From DUQU01 sp964481475 (GTDB lineage: Bacteria > Bacillota_I > Bacilli_A > Acholeplasmatales > UBA5453), in contig CAYZTG010000025.1 in NCBI GenBank assembly GCA_964481475.1, forward strand, positions 1-10,777: a DNA stretch of 10,777 nt. Direction: 5' to 3'. The notes under the pieces were generated by a model, which saw only the letters and a list, made by a program, of their open reading frames with translations, had not been told where the DNA came from and did not search any database. The position numbers were made by a program, and so were the translations under genes. This document shows positions 1-6,660 of the stretch, piece after piece; the stretch's first letter is position 1; the number at the start of each line of letters is the position of its first letter.

Positions 1-228
1 TACTGTCATACTATCAGGATCTAGTTCATTGTCTTTAAAGACTTTTGATCTAGTTGAGATAATGTCTTCAAAACCATTTTCAGCATTTTTTAACATAAAA
101 GAAATGTCTTCCACAGTAATCTTATGAGAAAATAAATTCTTCTCCTCATAGTCAATTTGATGCTCTTCTAGCCACTTCTTCGCTTTTCGACAAGACGAAC
201 AACTCGGTGTTGTATAAATTCTTATCAT
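1..228 (-). CDS. spx: Spx, ArsC-family redox-sensing RNA polymerase regulator (partial, N-terminal 76 residues)
   Basis: This gene runs off the left edge of the window. The visible 76 codons start at an ATG preceded by a strong AAGGAGG site. They carry the CxxC redox switch (CSSC, residues 10-13) and the segment EDIISTRSKVF at about 54-64. Gly52 and Arg60 match the positions known in B. subtilis Spx to matter for contact with the RNA polymerase alpha C-terminal domain. Spx family members bind the polymerase rather than acting as arsenate reductases, and they switch on thiol-stress genes when the CxxC pair oxidises. Presence of the CxxC and of the STR motif favours Spx over a plain ArsC-like reductase or the CxxC-less paralogue MgsR/YqgZ types, although paralogues cannot be fully excluded without the C-terminus. 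The gene is divergent from pepF and has its own promoter. The codons that are present show no frameshift. Confidence 0.93.
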   Translation of the reverse strand, partial: MIRIYTTPSCSSCRKAKKWLEEHQIDYEEKNLFSHKITVEDISFMLKNAENGFEDIISTRSKVFKDNELDPDSMTV

Positions 229-263
229 CTTATCCTCCTTTGGATACAGGTTTTTTCCTGCAG

Positions 264-278
264 CACTAATCATTAGTG
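264..278. promoter_or_regulatory. 7-1-7 palindrome at the spx start site, candidate Fur/PerR-family operator
   Basis: CACTAAT-C-ATTAGTG is a perfect inverted repeat of 7 bp either side of one central base. It lies at about +2 to +17 of the predicted spx transcript. The TAATnATTA core and the 7-1-7 geometry are shared with boxes of the Fur superfamily (PerR TTATAATnATTATAA, Zur and Fur variants), although the outer three bases differ. In B. subtilis spx is repressed by PerR, which makes an operator reasonable. It could instead act only as a small RNA hairpin. The regulator is not in this window. Confidence 0.45.
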
Positions 279-286
279 GTCTTCTT

Positions 287-315
287 ATTATACCGCCAAA
301 TTATAAATTTTGCAA
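287..315 (-). promoter_or_regulatory. spx promoter (sigma-A type)
   Basis: On the minus strand TTGCAA (315-310) and TATAAT (292-287) are separated by exactly 17 bp. Transcription would start near 280, giving a leader of about 50 nt before the spx ATG. The leader holds a 15-bp palindrome (264-278), a small CAGG/CCTG hairpin with a six-base loop (247-260), and then the ribosome binding site. The -35 is 33 bp from the facing pepF -35, so the two promoters do not overlap. Confidence 0.7.
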
Positions 316-348
316 GTAGCATTTTTAACTGCACTTGTCTAAATTGAT

Positions 349-377
349 TTGTAAAATATCATATATTTTGTTATAAT
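349..377 (+). promoter_or_regulatory. pepF promoter (sigma-A type)
   Basis: TTGTAA (349-354) and a perfect TATAAT (372-377) are separated by 17 bp. The start site would fall near 384, right at the first in-frame ATG (385). This argues that translation begins instead at the second ATG (403), which has a proper leader and an AAAGGA site. Confidence 0.7.
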
Positions 378-402
378 TATACAAATGAAAGGACGTAAAA
401 AT

Positions 403-2166
403 ATGAATTGGAAATTAGATGTTTTTTATAAAAATGAGGATGATTTTAATGCAGATTTAAAATTGTTAGATGAAAAAATGCCGACCTTTACAAAATTTAA
501 AGGAAAGCTAGATCAATTTGAAGTTTTTAAGGAATACTTGGAGTTTGATGAAGAAATTACAAAGATATTTTATAGACTTTATATGTATACACATTTAGGG
601 AGTGACTTGAACTTAAAAGATCAACACTTACAAAGTTTGAATCAATCTGTAATGTTTAAAATGAATCAAATCTCAAGCTTAACTGCTTATATTTCCCCAG
701 AATTAATTAGTATTGGCGAAGAAAAAATTATTGATTTTATAAATCGCGATGAGTCTTTGAAACCAAACTTATTCCCCATCCAAAAGCTTTTCAAACAACA
801 AAAACACGTTTTATCAAACAAGGAAGAGCAAATTTTAGCCAACTTTGCTGGGACTAGAAGTATACCATCACAGCTTTATCAAGCCCTTTCATTAACCGAT
901 AGAGTTGATGAAGAAATTATTTTATCGAATGGTGAAAAATTAGTTGTAAATACACAAAACTGGCGCTCCTTATTACCAAAATACGACAGTCCAAAAGATC
1001 GCGAACTAATCTTTGCAGCAGCTTTCAAACGTTATAAAGACAATAAAGATGCTTTTGCCCAAAACTACAACTTAGTTTTACAACAAATGGCTTCTAATTA
1101 TAAATCAAGAGGCTATAGTAGTGCACTCGAATCAAGATTATTTGGAAATGATATTCCATTAGATGTTTTTATGACTTTAAAAGATACCGTGTATGAAACT
1201 AATGAAACAGTTAGAAGATATATCAAACTTAGACAAAAATATTTAAAGTTAGACAAATATAACACTTATGATCGTTTCTTACCAATCGTCAGTGAACTTA
1301 ATCATGAATATAGTTATGAAGAAAGTAAAGAAATTTTCTTTAAATCAATTGAAGGATTTGATAAAGAGTTTGTTGCTAACCAAATAGATGCTTTAGCAGA
1401 TGGTTATGTTGATGTAGAGATGAAAGATGGCAAAAGAACTGGCGCTTATTCTTCTGGTTCTTATGGTTTCCACCCTTTTATCTTACTTAATCACGACAAA
1501 TCACTAGATAGCGTATTTACGCTAGCACACGAGGCGGGCCATAGTGCTCATACTATTTTTGCTAACAAAGCTCAACCGATGCCAATTTCAGGATATACAA
1601 TTTTTGTAGCTGAAATAGCTTCAACCTTTAATGAAAGAGTGTTGGCTGATTATTTATTAAAAACAGCTCAAACAAAAGAAGAAAAAATTAATATTATTGA
1701 AAGAGAAATTGACGGAATAATGAGCACATTCTATCGTCAAACTCTATTTGCAACTTACGAGTATGAAGCAAATAAATTAGTTGAAAAAGGTATTCCTTTA
1801 AATAGTACTAATCTTTCTAAAATAATGATAGACTTGTACCAACACTTTTATGATATTGATATTACTACAGAGCCTGGTAAGGAGTTTGTGTGGGCATATA
1901 TTCCTCATCTTTTCCATACACCATTTTATGTTTATCAATATTCATCTAGTTATGCTGCTTCTTTAAAGATCTATGAGGATGTCAAGAGTGGTAAAAAAGA
2001 TGCAATGAGTAAATATATTAAAATGTTGAAATCTGGAGGAAGTGAATATCCGGTCATCCAAGCTAAAAATGCTGGAGCAGATTTAACAAAAAAAGAAACA
2101 TACTTGGCAGTGGTAAAAAGATTTAATGAACTTATCGATGAATTAGAAAAATTATTAGAAAACTAA
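403..2166 (+). CDS. pepF: Oligoendopeptidase F, M3 zinc metallopeptidase
   Basis: PepF is a cytosolic zinc peptidase that cuts medium-length peptides. The zinc site is seen directly: HEAGH at residues 376-380 and the third ligand Glu404 in the following AEIASTFNE helix, 28 residues after the first His as expected for family M3. The N-terminal part (about 100-180) corresponds to the oligo-F domain and the rest to the M3 catalytic domain. The length of 587 residues is close to the usual size of about 600. I chose the ATG at 403 over the in-frame ATG at 385 because AAAGGA (388-393) sits 9 bases before it and because the predicted transcript starts at about 384. The gene stands alone after its promoter. 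No terminator is evident between it and the trpS promoter, which begins on the base after its stop codon, so read-through into the T-box leader is possible. A role in recycling imported or cytosolic peptides is inferred from the family. Confidence 0.95.
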   Translation: MNWKLDVFYKNEDDFNADLKLLDEKMPTFTKFKGKLDQFEVFKEYLEFDEEITKIFYRLYMYTHLGSDLNLKDQHLQSLNQSVMFKMNQISSLTAYISPELISIGEEKIIDFINRDESLKPNLFPIQKLFKQQKHVLSNKEEQILANFAGTRSIPSQLYQALSLTDRVDEEIILSNGEKLVVNTQNWRSLLPKYDSPKDRELIFAAAFKRYKDNKDAFAQNYNLVLQQMASNYKSRGYSSALESRLFGNDIPLDVFMTLKDTVYETNETVRRYIKLRQKYLKLDKYNTYDRFLPIVSELNHEYSYEESKEIFFKSIEGFDKEFVANQIDALADGYVDVEMKDGKRTGAYSSGSYGFHPFILLNHDKSLDSVFTLAHEAGHSAHTIFANKAQPMPISGYTIFVAEIASTFNERVLADYLLKTAQTKEEKINIIEREIDGIMSTFYRQTLFATYEYEANKLVEKGIPLNSTNLSKIMIDLYQHFYDIDITTEPGKEFVWAYIPHLFHTPFYVYQYSSSYAASLKIYEDVKSGKKDAMSKYIKMLKSGGSEYPVIQAKNAGADLTKKETYLAVVKRFNELIDELEKLLEN

Positions 2167-2195
2167 TTGACAAGTTTTAATAAGTAATTTACAAT
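2167..2195 (+). promoter_or_regulatory. trpS promoter (near-consensus sigma-A)
   Basis: A perfect TTGACA (2167-2172) and TACAAT (2190-2195) are spaced by 17 bp. The -35 starts on the base after the pepF TAA stop. It is the strongest-looking promoter in the window and places the transcript start near 2202, at the beginning of the T-box leader. Confidence 0.82.
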
Positions 2196-2201
2196 ATTTA
2201 A

Positions 2202-2392
2202 AAGCAATGACGTATGAAAGTAGTTAGTTGTTTAAATAAAAAAGCGACTTAGTGATAGTGAAAGACTAAGATTTATCTTCTAATGAATTGGGCATATCGA
2301 GCTTTAATTTATGAGGGCTAGCAAGAGCTAGAACTAAGGTGGCACCGCGCGTTTATGCGTCCTTAGATTGAATAAGGACGCTTTTATTTTTT
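2202..2392 (+). promoter_or_regulatory. T-box riboswitch controlling trpS
   Basis: This leader senses uncharged tRNA and decides between termination and read-through into trpS. The T-box core AAGGTGGCACCGCG (2337-2350) is unmistakable. By eye, Stem I has a lower helix 2211-2216/2293-2299 (one bulged base). Its specifier loop carries the AGTA motif (2219-2222) opposite TGAATTGGG (2284-2292). Above it are a helix 2224-2227/2280-2283 and an apical CTTAG/CTAAG hairpin. TGG at 2289-2291, followed by a purine, is the likely Trp specifier. A short Stem III is formed by 2318-2322/2327-2331. The antiterminator pairs CTAAGG (2334-2339) with CCTTAG (2361-2366), and the competing terminator uses 2357-2381. 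The leader is fairly short, about 190 nt, with little room for a Stem II/IIA-B pseudoknot. The downstream gene agrees with a Trp specifier. Confidence 0.95.
2357..2392 (+). terminator. T-box attenuator (intrinsic terminator)
   Basis: GCGTCCTTA (2357-2365) pairs with TAAGGACGC (2373-2381) around a seven-base loop, followed by TTTTATTTTTT. CCTTAG (2361-2366) is shared with the antiterminator, so the two structures exclude each other. The trpS ribosome binding site (AGGAGG, 2393-2398) follows at once. Confidence 0.92.
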
Positions 2393-2403
2393 AGGAGGAT
2401 AAA

Positions 2404-3393
2404 ATGAGATTAGTATCAGGAATACAGCCATCTGGAGGGATTACTCTGGGAAATTATTTAGGAGCAATTAAGCAATTTGTTAATTTACAAAACGAATTAA
2501 ATGATGTAGAATTCTTTGTTTTTATTGCTGATTTACACGCAATTACTGTCCCCCAAAAAAAGGCAGAATTAAAAAAGAATATTAGATCTTTAGCTGCCCT
2601 TTATTTAGCTTGTGGACTAGATAAAGAAAAAGTTACGTTATTTATTCAAAGTGAAGTACCAGAACACAGCCAATTAGGCTATATTATGGAAACAACCGCC
2701 TATATCCCAGAACTACAAAGAATGACCCAATTTAAAGATAAAATGAGAAAACAAAAAGAAGGTATCAGTGCTTCTTTATTAACTTATCCTGCTTTAATGG
2801 CAGCAGATATTTTACTTTATAATGCTGATTTAGTTCCAATCGGTGATGATCAAAAACAGCATTTAGAGTTAACAAGACTTCTTGCAGAGAGATTTAATAG
2901 CCGTCATGGTGAAACCTTTGTTGTTCCAAAGGGCTATTTCCCAAAAGCTGCAGCAAGAGTTATGAGTCTAGCTGAGCCTACTAAAAAAATGAGTAAAAGT
3001 GATGAAAACATTAAAGGCACCATTTTCTTACTTGATCCCATTAATCAAACTAAAAATAAAATTCGGGGTGCAGTTACTGATTCTGATACAAAAATACTAT
3101 ATGATAAAACAAATAAACCTGGAATTAGTAATTTGCTTGATATTTATAGTTCTATTACTAATATGGCCATTAAAGACATTGAGTTAAAATATCAAAGTTC
3201 TACTTATCAAATCTTTAAAGAAGACTTAGCTAACTTAGTGGAAGAATTAATTATCCCTATTCAAAATTCTTATCATGATATCTTAAATTCTAAAGAACTT
3301 GATATTATTTTAGATGAGGGAAAAGAAAAAGCATCCTTCGTTGCAAAAAGGACGCTTAGTAAAGTATATAGGAAATTAGGTTTATCAAGATAA
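2404..3393 (+). CDS. trpS: Tryptophanyl-tRNA synthetase
   Basis: This class I aminoacyl-tRNA synthetase joins tryptophan to tRNA-Trp. The protein opens with SGIQPSGGITLGNYLGA, whose TLGN (14-17) is the HIGH-type signature of TrpRS. It also contains GDDQKQH (about 147-153) and the catalytic loop KKMSKSDEN with KMSKS at 195-199. The length of 329 residues is normal for bacterial TrpRS. The ATG at 2404 follows AGGAGG by five bases and the T-box attenuator directly, so expression should rise when tRNA-Trp is uncharged. The gene forms a one-gene unit closed by a hairpin that overlaps its own stop codon. It meets dagK tail to tail. The identity is secure from motifs and is supported by the regulatory leader. 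Confidence 0.97.
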   Translation: MRLVSGIQPSGGITLGNYLGAIKQFVNLQNELNDVEFFVFIADLHAITVPQKKAELKKNIRSLAALYLACGLDKEKVTLFIQSEVPEHSQLGYIMETTAYIPELQRMTQFKDKMRKQKEGISASLLTYPALMAADILLYNADLVPIGDDQKQHLELTRLLAERFNSRHGETFVVPKGYFPKAAARVMSLAEPTKKMSKSDENIKGTIFLLDPINQTKNKIRGAVTDSDTKILYDKTNKPGISNLLDIYSSITNMAIKDIELKYQSSTYQIFKEDLANLVEELIIPIQNSYHDILNSKELDIILDEGKEKASFVAKRTLSKVYRKLGLSR

Positions 3394-3414
3394 GTGATTG
3401 CTTATCTTTTTTTT
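3387..3414 (+). terminator. Intrinsic terminator of trpS
   Basis: AAGATAAG (3387-3394) pairs with CTTATCTT (3401-3408) around a six-base loop, with a run of eight T at 3407-3414. The 5' arm includes the trpS stop codon. Read on the minus strand the hairpin lacks a clear T-run after it, so it probably does not serve dagK, whose stop codon overlaps the T-tract. Confidence 0.82.
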
Positions 3415-4252
3415 ATCTAACTATATCTAATCCAGTTGTTGGTGAAAAAACTTCACCATCAAATTGGATGATTTGCTCTTTATCAGTAGTGATAGAAATT
3501 TCTTTCCCTTGATAAAAGTGGACACCTCTTTTAAATATTTTATGAATTCCTAAATAAATAGTAGGAAAAATTAATAGAAAAATCCATCTTCTTATTTTAT
3601 TTACAACAACTACTTCTAGTTTATCATCTAGCCTTACTGATTTTGGTGATATTTTCATTCCCCCACCAAAATATTGACTATTACATACTACAACAAACCA
3701 TGTTTTATCAAACTTTTTAATCTCACCATCTATTTCAAGTGTTAATTGATAAGGCTTAAAATTTTTAATCGCTTTTAAAGCACTCTTAAAATAATTGCCT
3801 TCCGTTTTACTGCCTTTTCTTTCAACATAGTCACAAACTAAAGCATCTAAACCAATACCAACGCTATTGATAAAAAATCTTTTGTGATTATCCTTGGTTT
3901 CATAAGGTAAGTCTTTAATATAGTCATTAATTTTAATTAAAAATGTCTTTTGCTTTAAACTTCTTACAAAATCATTACCAGTCCCCGCTTTTCTTGCAAC
4001 AAAAATTTCTTGCTGATAATCAAGATTCATTAAAGCATTAGCGATGTAGTGAAGAGTGCCATCACCACCAAAAATAATAATTTTATCTTCTTTATTTAAA
4101 GTTTTTAAGTACTCCTTAGTACTACCAACTTCTAACAAAGACTTTACTTCTACTTGATGGCCTTCTTTAATCAGTTTCTTTTTTAATTTACTAATGTTTT
4201 TATTAGTTTTACCTCTTTTGCTTTTAGGGTTAAATAAAATTGTATATTTCAT
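3413..4252 (-). CDS. Diacylglycerol-kinase-family lipid kinase (DgkB/YegS/BmrU-like)
   Basis: The protein belongs to the family with the diacylglycerol kinase catalytic domain, which phosphorylates lipid substrates with ATP at the inner membrane face. Visible motifs are NPKSKRGK near the N-terminus (8-15), the nucleotide-binding GGDGT at 62-66, AGTGNDFVRSL at 89-99, and the later GGGMKISPKS...DDKLEVVVV block. The 279-residue length fits YegS/BmrU-type proteins (about 300). I start at the ATG at 4252, because the sequence from MKYTILFNPKS matches the family's first strand. An in-frame ATG 42 bases upstream (4294) would overlap tyrS and add residues not typical of the family. No Shine-Dalgarno is visible before 4252. 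The tyrS stop lies only four bases upstream, so translation is probably coupled to tyrS by re-initiation. Whether the substrate is diacylglycerol (DgkB, in lipid recycling from teichoic acid synthesis) or another lipid cannot be told here. No terminator is clear after it. Confidence 0.88.
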   Translation of the reverse strand: MKYTILFNPKSKRGKTNKNISKLKKKLIKEGHQVEVKSLLEVGSTKEYLKTLNKEDKIIIFGGDGTLHYIANALMNLDYQQEIFVARKAGTGNDFVRSLKQKTFLIKINDYIKDLPYETKDNHKRFFINSVGIGLDALVCDYVERKGSKTEGNYFKSALKAIKNFKPYQLTLEIDGEIKKFDKTWFVVVCNSQYFGGGMKISPKSVRLDDKLEVVVVNKIRRWIFLLIFPTIYLGIHKIFKRGVHFYQGKEISITTDKEQIIQFDGEVFSPTTGLDIVR

Positions 4253-4256
4253 ATGG

Positions 4257-5492
4257 TTATTTAAAATAAACAATACTATAACGTTTTTTACCACGCTTTA
4301 TTATTGAGTATTTATTAAAGTATGCTTTATTTTTAGTAAGAATATAATTGATATCTTCTACTTTCTCATCGTTAACTGTGATTGCCCCATTATTTATAAA
4401 TTGTCTGCTCTCCCTATTAGATGAAGAAAGTTTAGTATTTAGAAGAACATTTAAAATATTATCTTCTACTATTTCTAATGAGTCTAGCACAGAGTAAAGT
4501 ACTTCAAACTCGTTTAAAGTCAAATTATCAAATGAGCCTGTAAATAATGCTTCGCTAACATTAACTGCTTCTAAGAGAGCCTCTTTGCCATGAACAAACA
4601 TAACTAAGTTCTCCGCTAAAGCTTTATGAGCAGTCCTGTTTTCTGGAGCTTCTTTATGTTCAGCAATTAAAGCTTCGATAGTATCTTCATCAAATAAAGT
4701 TAAGACTTTTAAATAACTTTCAATATCACTGTCAGAAGTATTTAAAAAATATTGGTATAGCTCATATGGTGAAGTCAGATCTTTATCTAACCAAATTGTT
4801 CCAGATTCGCTTTTTCCGAATTTACCACCATCGCTTTTAGTAAGTAACGGAGAAGATAACCCAACTGCTTCATGTTTGTCTCCAACAACTTTTCGAATTA
4901 ATTCTAGACCTGATGTTAAGTTACCCCACTGATCACTGCCACCAAATTGAACTTTTACATTTTGCTTTTGATATAAGTTAAGCCAGTCAATAGACTGTAA
5001 AATCATATAGGAAAACTCTGTATAGGAAATGCCTTTATCAAGCCTTTTTTGGACGGTTTCTTTAGCTATCATATAATTAACATTAAAGTACTTGCCATAG
5101 TCTCTTAAAAAACTAATAAGATCAATATCTTTAATCCAATCATAATTATTCACATAGGTTGCATCAGGCAAAAATCTTCTGATTTGTTCTTCAATCGCTT
5201 CTGCATTGTGAAGCGATTCTTCTAATGTCAATAGTTTTCTTTCTTCTGTCTCTTTGGGATCACCGATCAGCCCAGTTGCTCCTCCAATTAATACAACCGG
5301 CCTATGACCGTGTTGTTGTAAAAGTTTCATTCTAATTATTTGTACTAAGTGCCCAATTGTTAAAGAAGTCCCTGTTGGATCAAATCCACAATAAAACAAA
5401 ACTTGTTCATTGTTCAATATTTCTTTTGCTTTTTCTTCATTAGAAACATCTTTAATTAAGCCTCTATATAATAATTTATCGTATAAATTCAT
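4257..5492 (-). CDS. tyrS: Tyrosyl-tRNA synthetase
   Basis: This class I synthetase charges tRNA-Tyr. The 411-residue protein shows the HIGH-type TIGH (45-48) inside DPTGTSLTIGHLV, GGSDQWGN at 184-191, and the KMSKS-type loop KFGKS (224-228). A C-terminal S4-like RNA-binding domain covers about 345-411 (RQFINNGAITVN). KFGKS is the usual form in the TyrS1 type. I start at the ATG at 5492. An in-frame GTG nine bases upstream (5501) lies within the AAAGGTGAT ribosome binding site and is unlikely to be used. The gene follows ccpA after a 49-base gap (5493-5541) that has no T-box, no terminator and no convincing promoter, so it is probably co-transcribed with ccpA. This contrasts with trpS, which has a T-box. 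Confidence 0.96.
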   Translation of the reverse strand: MNLYDKLLYRGLIKDVSNEEKAKEILNNEQVLFYCGFDPTGTSLTIGHLVQIIRMKLLQQHGHRPVVLIGGATGLIGDPKETEERKLLTLEESLHNAEAIEEQIRRFLPDATYVNNYDWIKDIDLISFLRDYGKYFNVNYMIAKETVQKRLDKGISYTEFSYMILQSIDWLNLYQKQNVKVQFGGSDQWGNLTSGLELIRKVVGDKHEAVGLSSPLLTKSDGGKFGKSESGTIWLDKDLTSPYELYQYFLNTSDSDIESYLKVLTLFDEDTIEALIAEHKEAPENRTAHKALAENLVMFVHGKEALLEAVNVSEALFTGSFDNLTLNEFEVLYSVLDSLEIVEDNILNVLLNTKLSSSNRESRQFINNGAITVNDEKVEDINYILTKNKAYFNKYSIIKRGKKRYSIVYFK

Positions 5493-5541
5493 TTTAATCA
5501 CCTTTGAATAAATCCTCTCATTACTTGGATTGTTATTGTTT

Positions 5542-6537
5542 TTATAAAGTTTCTCTTCTAATTATTTTATGTTCGAGAATAATTTTTGATTCTTCGTTTT
5601 GTTCTTTCTGCATTGCTTTTGTTAAAGCTTCCATTGCTTTTGCCCCTAAATCATAAACTGGAACATCGATGGAAGTTAAAGTTGGCCTTGCTAAAGTTGC
5701 ATACTTTGTATTTTGAAACCCAGCAATAGCAATATCTTCAGGGACTCTATAGTTATTATTTCTCGCTTTATTTAAAAATGATACCGCAATTGAATCTCTT
5801 ACAGCAATTGCTCCATCAATCTTTTCACTTTTAAAAAAGTTTTCAAAGTGTAGTGTATTAACTTCAGTATCTCCACTAGTTCTAAAGATTCTTGGTTTTA
5901 ATTTAGCTTCATCAATTGCTCTAATGTAACCCAACTCTTTTTGTTCATTAACATTGTATGTTCTTAAAGTTGAGAGCATATAAATATCTTTCTTACCATT
6001 TTCAATCATCATTTTGGTTATATCATAAGCTGCTTTTTCATAATCAATATTTACGCTTAAAATACTTTGATCATCATATAAAACATTGGCCAAAACTACT
6101 CCTACTTCATTTGCAATACACGTATTTATTAGTAGTTCTAAATCCTCATGTTCTAATTCATCATTCAAAACAAGCAATCCATCTACTTGTTCGGCAATAA
6201 TGGTTTTAACTAGTTCATTGAAGTCCACGTTTTCTGGACAAGTAAATAATTTTATTGCGTATTTAGATTTAAGAGCGATATCACTAATTCCCCCAAGCAT
6301 TTCTGCAACACTTGCTCTTGTCACATCACTTACTAAAACTCCAACAGTTGTAGTTTTTCTCGATGCCAAACCTCTAGCAATTGCATTAGGTCTATAACCT
6401 AATTCATCTATTACTCTAAGTACTCTATTTTTAGTTTCTTCTTTCACTTTTTCCGGATTGTTTAAAACTCTAGAGACCGTTGCTAAAGAGACGTCTGCCT
6501 TTAGTGCTACATTATAAATCGTTACTTTACTACTCAT
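5542..6537 (-). CDS. ccpA: LacI/GalR-family regulator, probable catabolite control protein CcpA
   Basis: The 331-residue protein is a LacI-type regulator. It has an N-terminal helix-turn-helix (TIYNVALKADVSLATVSRVL, about 6-25), a hinge helix (NAIARGLASRKTTTVGV, about 51-67) and a periplasmic-binding-like core. The combination VSRVLNNPEKVKEETKNRVL, ELGYRPNAIARGLAS and KTTTVGV, plus ARPTLTSIDVPVYDLGAKAM near the C-terminus, resembles Bacillus CcpA closely in both sequence and length (CcpA is about 334 residues). CcpA binds cre sites together with HPr phosphorylated on Ser46 and governs carbon catabolite repression. Its start has GAGGTGAT at good spacing and a good upstream promoter. Association with tyrS fits the Bacilli, where ccpA and tyrS lie in the same area. 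It could be a sugar-specific paralogue, since HPr contact residues were not verified, so the symbol is probable and not certain. Confidence 0.82.
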   Translation of the reverse strand: MSSKVTIYNVALKADVSLATVSRVLNNPEKVKEETKNRVLRVIDELGYRPNAIARGLASRKTTTVGVLVSDVTRASVAEMLGGISDIALKSKYAIKLFTCPENVDFNELVKTIIAEQVDGLLVLNDELEHEDLELLINTCIANEVGVVLANVLYDDQSILSVNIDYEKAAYDITKMMIENGKKDIYMLSTLRTYNVNEQKELGYIRAIDEAKLKPRIFRTSGDTEVNTLHFENFFKSEKIDGAIAVRDSIAVSFLNKARNNNYRVPEDIAIAGFQNTKYATLARPTLTSIDVPVYDLGAKAMEALTKAMQKEQNEESKIILEHKIIRRETL

Positions 6538-6559
6538 TTATTATCACCTCATCACGGTA

Positions 6560-6570
6560 ATTATAACATA
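6560..6570 (-). promoter_or_regulatory. Extended -10 promoter of the ccpA-tyrS-dagK unit
   Basis: The minus strand reads TATGTTATAAT (6570-6560), a perfect extended -10 (TRTGnTATAAT). No good -35 is found 17 bp upstream (TATGAA at 6588-6583), which is typical where an extended -10 is present. The start would be near 6553, just upstream of the ccpA ribosome binding site. Confidence 0.68.
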
Positions 6571-6572
6571 TT

Positions 6573-6609
6573 ATGAAAAATTTTCATATGATTATGAAAA
6601 AATTTTCAT
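6573..6609. repeat. Two tandem AT-rich dyads upstream of ccpA, candidate operators
   Basis: ATGAAAAATTTTCAT (6573-6587) and ATGAAAAAATTTTCAT (6594-6609) are near-identical palindromes whose starts are 21 bp apart, two helical turns. They cover the -35 position and the region just upstream of the ccpA extended -10. The 16-base copy matches the CcpA cre consensus (WTGNAANCGNWWNCAW) at every position except the central CG. Autoregulation by the LacI-type protein downstream is one reading. Phased A-tract bending or an UP-like element is another. Confidence 0.5.
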
Positions 6610-6625
6610 TATTGTTTTAAGTAAT

Positions 6626-6654
6626 AAAAAAAGACACCAATAAGTGGTGTCTTT
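6626..6654 (-). terminator. Intrinsic terminator of the rimM-trmD-rplS cluster
   Basis: On the minus strand AAAGACACC (6654-6646) pairs with GGTGTCTTT (6638-6630), extendable by one A-T pair to leave a five-base loop, and is followed by a T-run (6632-6626). It sits just beyond the rplS stop codon and separates the cluster from the ccpA promoter region. Confidence 0.9.
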
Positions 6655-6660
6655 AAGTAA

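Noticed and set aside
385..387. ATG as the pepF start
   Set aside because: It coincides with the predicted transcript start and has no ribosome binding site; the ATG at 403 has AAAGGA at good spacing.
2999..3187. 62-residue reading frame on the plus strand
   Set aside because: It lies wholly inside trpS in another frame, and its composition is an AT-rich shadow of the KMSKS region.
3387..3414. Bidirectional terminator between trpS and dagK
   Set aside because: The T-run exists only on the plus strand; on the minus strand the hairpin is followed by mixed sequence.
5499..5501. GTG as the tyrS start
   Set aside because: It falls inside the AAAGGTGAT ribosome binding site of the ATG at 5492.
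5958..6397. Two plus-strand reading frames of 80 and 103 residues opposite ccpA
   Set aside because: Both are antisense to a well-conserved LacI-family gene, lack ribosome binding sites of note and look low-complexity.
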